Assembly: GCA_031257715.1 (NCBI GenBank)
Contig: JAIROE010000077.1
Location: forward strand, 1 to 6,753
Origin: Treponema sp.
GTDB lineage: Bacteria; Spirochaetota; Spirochaetia; Treponematales; Breznakiellaceae
DNA length: 6,753 nt
Direction of reading: 5' to 3'
Shown here: positions 5,306-6,753 of the stretch, piece by piece
How positions within the stretch are numbered: position 1 is the stretch's first letter
How the letters are laid out: every line of letters starts with the position of its first letter
Made by a program: the position numbers and the translations under genes
The notes under the pieces: generated by a model
Told to the model about the DNA's origin: nothing
What the model saw: only the letters and a program-made list of their open reading frames with translations
Databases searched by the model: none

Positions 5306-5941
5306 ATGGGCGCCTTCATCGAACCACTGATCCTCTATTTTGTGCTTTTCCTTTCCGGCTCCGTTTTTCCCGCGTCTTTTCCCGAATTCGCAAGTTTTAC
5401 CCTTTCCGCCGAACTGACGAGGATCTTCCTCTATAATATACCGTCACTGGCCCTGATTTGGTATCTTCTCCTCCGCTCCAAAAGCCTCCGTGAATGGGGC
5501 GTACCCCCCCCCGGCAGGCGGGACATCCCCCCCCTTGCCGCCGCGTTTCCGGGCATGGTGCTGACCGGATTTACCGTATCCGTCGTCTCTTCCTTTTTCC
5601 CCGGCATTCCCGAAAGTATCCGCATCGAATCGCCGGAGGGTATCCCCGAGTGGCTGGTTATGATCTTTTCCTGCCTCAGTACCGGCTATCTTGAAGAGAG
5701 CTTCTTCCGGTTTTACCTGCACCGCAGGCTGGAAGATTACGGAGTGGGACAGGGAAGGATAGTCCTCGTGTCCGTGCTGCTTTTTTCAATCTGCCATATT
5801 TACGAAGGCCCCTGGGGCTGTCTTAACGCCGTTCTCGCGGGCTTTCTCCTTTCGTTTGTTTTCATCCGCTTTAGATCCCTTCACGGCATCGCCCTTGCCC
5901 ACGGGCTGTACAATATTTTTGTGTACGCGACGGGAAGTTAG
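5306..5941 (+). CDS. CPBP family intramembrane metalloprotease (CAAX/bacteriocin-processing type)
   Basis: This is a 211-residue hydrophobic protein with about six membrane segments. The CPBP (Abi, Rce1-like) family comprises membrane-embedded glutamate proteases or related proteins; bacterial substrates are mostly unknown, with roles in bacteriocin maturation or immunity in some species. All three family motifs are visible: EExxxR as E130-E131-SFF-R135, FxxxH as F160-SIC-H164, and HxxxN as H199-GLY-N203. An intact active site is therefore likely. The start is chosen at ATG 5306 because AAAGGAG precedes it. The gene stands alone, divergent from the PilZ cluster and convergent with the amidohydrolase, and two related repeat copies flank it. 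Poly-C tracts of 9 (5504-5512) and 8 (5527-5534) code for PPP and IPP in a loop before the catalytic motif; a slip in either would truncate or scramble the protein. The substrate cannot be predicted. Confidence 0.9.
   Translation: MGAFIEPLILYFVLFLSGSVFPASFPEFASFTLSAELTRIFLYNIPSLALIWYLLLRSKSLREWGVPPPGRRDIPPLAAAFPGMVLTGFTVSVVSSFFPGIPESIRIESPEGIPEWLVMIFSCLSTGYLEESFFRFYLHRRLEDYGVGQGRIVLVSVLLFSICHIYEGPWGCLNAVLAGFLLSFVFIRFRSLHGIALAHGLYNIFVYATGS
5504..5534 (+). repeat. Two poly-C tracts (C9 and C8) inside the CPBP gene
   Basis: C9 at 5504-5512 (codons for P67-P69) and C8 at 5527-5534 (from the last base of the I74 codon to the first base of L77) are separated by 14 nt. Uninterrupted runs of this length are prone to replication slippage. 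Both lie before the EExxxR motif, so a one-base change would frameshift away the active site. A gain in one tract and a loss in the other would restore the frame. Confidence 0.6.
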
Positions 5942-5983
5942 CGTCCGATTCTCCCCCTCTTTTTTGCGGCAATGACGGTGGTC

Positions 5984-6054
5984 TTACAATGGAAATCCGC
6001 AAATTCCGCCGTTTTTGGTGGAAATTGTTTGAAAGCCGAGGTTTCCGGACAACT
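5984..6054. repeat. Hairpin-rich intergenic repeat element, short diverged copy
   Basis: This second copy of the 5090-5241 element fills most of the gap between the two converging genes. It opens with the identical TTACAATGGA, skips the 79-bp internal segment of the long copy, and continues with AAATCCGCAAATTC (13 of 14 identical). It contains a 7-bp hairpin TTCCGCC/GGTGGAA around GTTTTT (6004-6023, one G-U) and the imperfect 13-bp stem 6025-6052. Most differences from the long copy are transitions. It ends 4 nt before the stop codon of the amidohydrolase on the other strand. Confidence 0.65.
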
Positions 6055-6059
6055 TTTTT
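6025..6059 (+). terminator. Probable intrinsic terminator of the CPBP gene, formed by the repeat
   Basis: The arm at 6025-6037 pairs with 6040-6052 around GA: 13 positions with 9 Watson-Crick pairs, 3 G-U wobbles and 1 mismatch. A single C and six T (6054-6059) follow, giving the stem plus U-tract of a rho-independent terminator on the plus strand, about 85 nt after the CPBP stop. On the minus strand the wobbles become A-C mismatches and no U-tract follows, so it should act in one direction only. Confidence 0.6.
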
Positions 6060-6753
6060 ATATACCCGGTGCTCCCAGTGCTCCCAAAGCTTCCCGTATA
6101 TTCGCTTCCCTGCTATCATCCTGAGGGAGCAGGGATGCCCCGTAAGCCTTCAGACCCGGAAGGTTCATTTTCCGGGGTTCGGTTTTGAGGTAGCGGCGGA
6201 AGTTGAGCTGGTAAATATTGCGGAGCACCGCCCCTTCGAGGGCGAAGCCGATACAGGAATATTGACCATGGCTGAACTCGTCACGGGTCTCCAGAAAACG
6301 GCGCATGTCACCCAGAGTACTTCGCCAGTCCGTACTTACCGTATCAGAGCCAAAAAGAATGCGGTGTGAATAGTCACAGAAAAACTGCCGGCATTCATCA
6401 TAATTTCCGGAGAAATTGGCGTACATCTCCCAGCCGGGGGTTATATCATAAAAAAGATTGGGGAAAGTCTCAAAATAGTTCTGTGCCCGTTCAAGCGCAC
6501 CGGAAGTAAAAAAGAAATGGGCAAAGATCACACGCAATTTTGGATGTTTTTTGAGCATATCGACGGCTTCATCCTCGATTTGCCGCTTCGGCGGATAATC
6601 ACCATCACCGTAAAAATATTTCTTTCCCGCTTTCCTGGCCCAGTCAGGCATCTTGTTCCAGTCCCAGAATTCATCGGGATCATTCACATGATACAGAAGG
6701 GGCATATCCACGGATTCGAGATACGAAAGCATGGGATCGTAGACAGGATCGTT
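6058..6753 (-). CDS. Amidohydrolase family (amidohydrolase-2 type) metal-dependent hydrolase, C-terminal part (cut by right edge)
   Basis: The last 231 residues are visible; the frame stays open through base 6753, so the true start is outside the window and the internal Met at 6732 is not the start. The sequence fits the second half of an amidohydrolase-2 TIM barrel, a family of metal-dependent hydrolases and decarboxylases (ACMSD and PDC-hydrolase-like enzymes are members). Counting from the edge, expected metal or catalytic positions appear as H22 in LLYHVND, H79 in VIFAHF and D137 in ILFGSD. These strand-end His, His and Asp residues are the family hallmark. The N-terminal HxH motif is outside the window. 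The exact substrate is unknown; CoA- or sugar-specific signatures are not seen. The TAA stop (6060-6058) lies within the U-tract of the opposing terminator. The gene converges on the CPBP gene. Confidence 0.85.
   Translation of the reverse strand, partial: NDPVYDPMLSYLESVDMPLLYHVNDPDEFWDWNKMPDWARKAGKKYFYGDGDYPPKRQIEDEAVDMLKKHPKLRVIFAHFFFTSGALERAQNYFETFPNLFYDITPGWEMYANFSGNYDECRQFFCDYSHRILFGSDTVSTDWRSTLGDMRRFLETRDEFSHGQYSCIGFALEGAVLRNIYQLNFRRYLKTEPRKMNLPGLKAYGASLLPQDDSREANIREALGALGAPGI

Noticed and set aside
5989..6369. Plus-strand open frame of about 126 codons beginning inside the short repeat
   Set aside because: It starts in the repeat, has no Shine-Dalgarno, and lies antisense to the well-supported amidohydrolase. 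Its composition is that of a shadow frame.

Overview
The window looks like bacterial chromosome from a moderately GC-rich genome. I suspect a spirochaete of the Treponema group, probably one of the higher-GC, host- or termite-associated relatives. This rests on the membrane-anchored PilZ protein type, the periplasmic HEAT-like protein and the overall style of the intergenic repeats. It is an inference from memory; nothing in the window (no rRNA or other marker) proves it.

Region 1 (1-5057, minus strand) is a tightly packed five-gene cluster. In transcription order it holds a membrane-anchored PilZ protein (c-di-GMP receptor type), an exported HEAT-like repeat protein, a ComEC/Rec2-type DNA-uptake channel without the usual C-terminal metallo-beta-lactamase domain, RsmA/KsgA (16S rRNA dimethyladenosine methyltransferase), and the N-terminal part of a YggS/PLPBP pyridoxal-phosphate homeostasis protein that leaves the window on the left. 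Every junction overlaps by 1-7 nt. The comEC and rsmA starts have no good Shine-Dalgarno sequence, so translational coupling is likely.

Region 2 (5058-5305) is the divergent intergenic region. Most of it is a hairpin-rich repeat (about 5090-5241) ending in a perfect 15-bp-arm inverted repeat. A shorter, diverged copy lies at 5984-6054, on the other side of the next gene.

Region 3 (5306-5941, plus strand) is a small CPBP-family (CAAX protease/bacteriocin-processing-type) membrane protein with all the expected motifs. It carries two poly-C tracts (9 and 8 C) ahead of the catalytic motif. Its transcript probably ends at the hairpin plus U-tract formed by the second repeat copy.

Region 4 (6058-6753, minus strand) is the C-terminal part of an amidohydrolase-2-type TIM-barrel metal hydrolase, converging on the CPBP gene and cut by the right edge.

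The points most worth a second look are the paired repeat copies flanking the CPBP gene, with differences that mostly keep plus-strand RNA pairing; the poly-C tracts as a possible phase-variation switch; a strong putative G-quadruplex in the rsmA sense strand; and the linkage of a c-di-GMP-type receptor to a DNA-uptake channel. I found no CRISPR array, tRNA, rRNA, transposase or clearly new multi-gene system.
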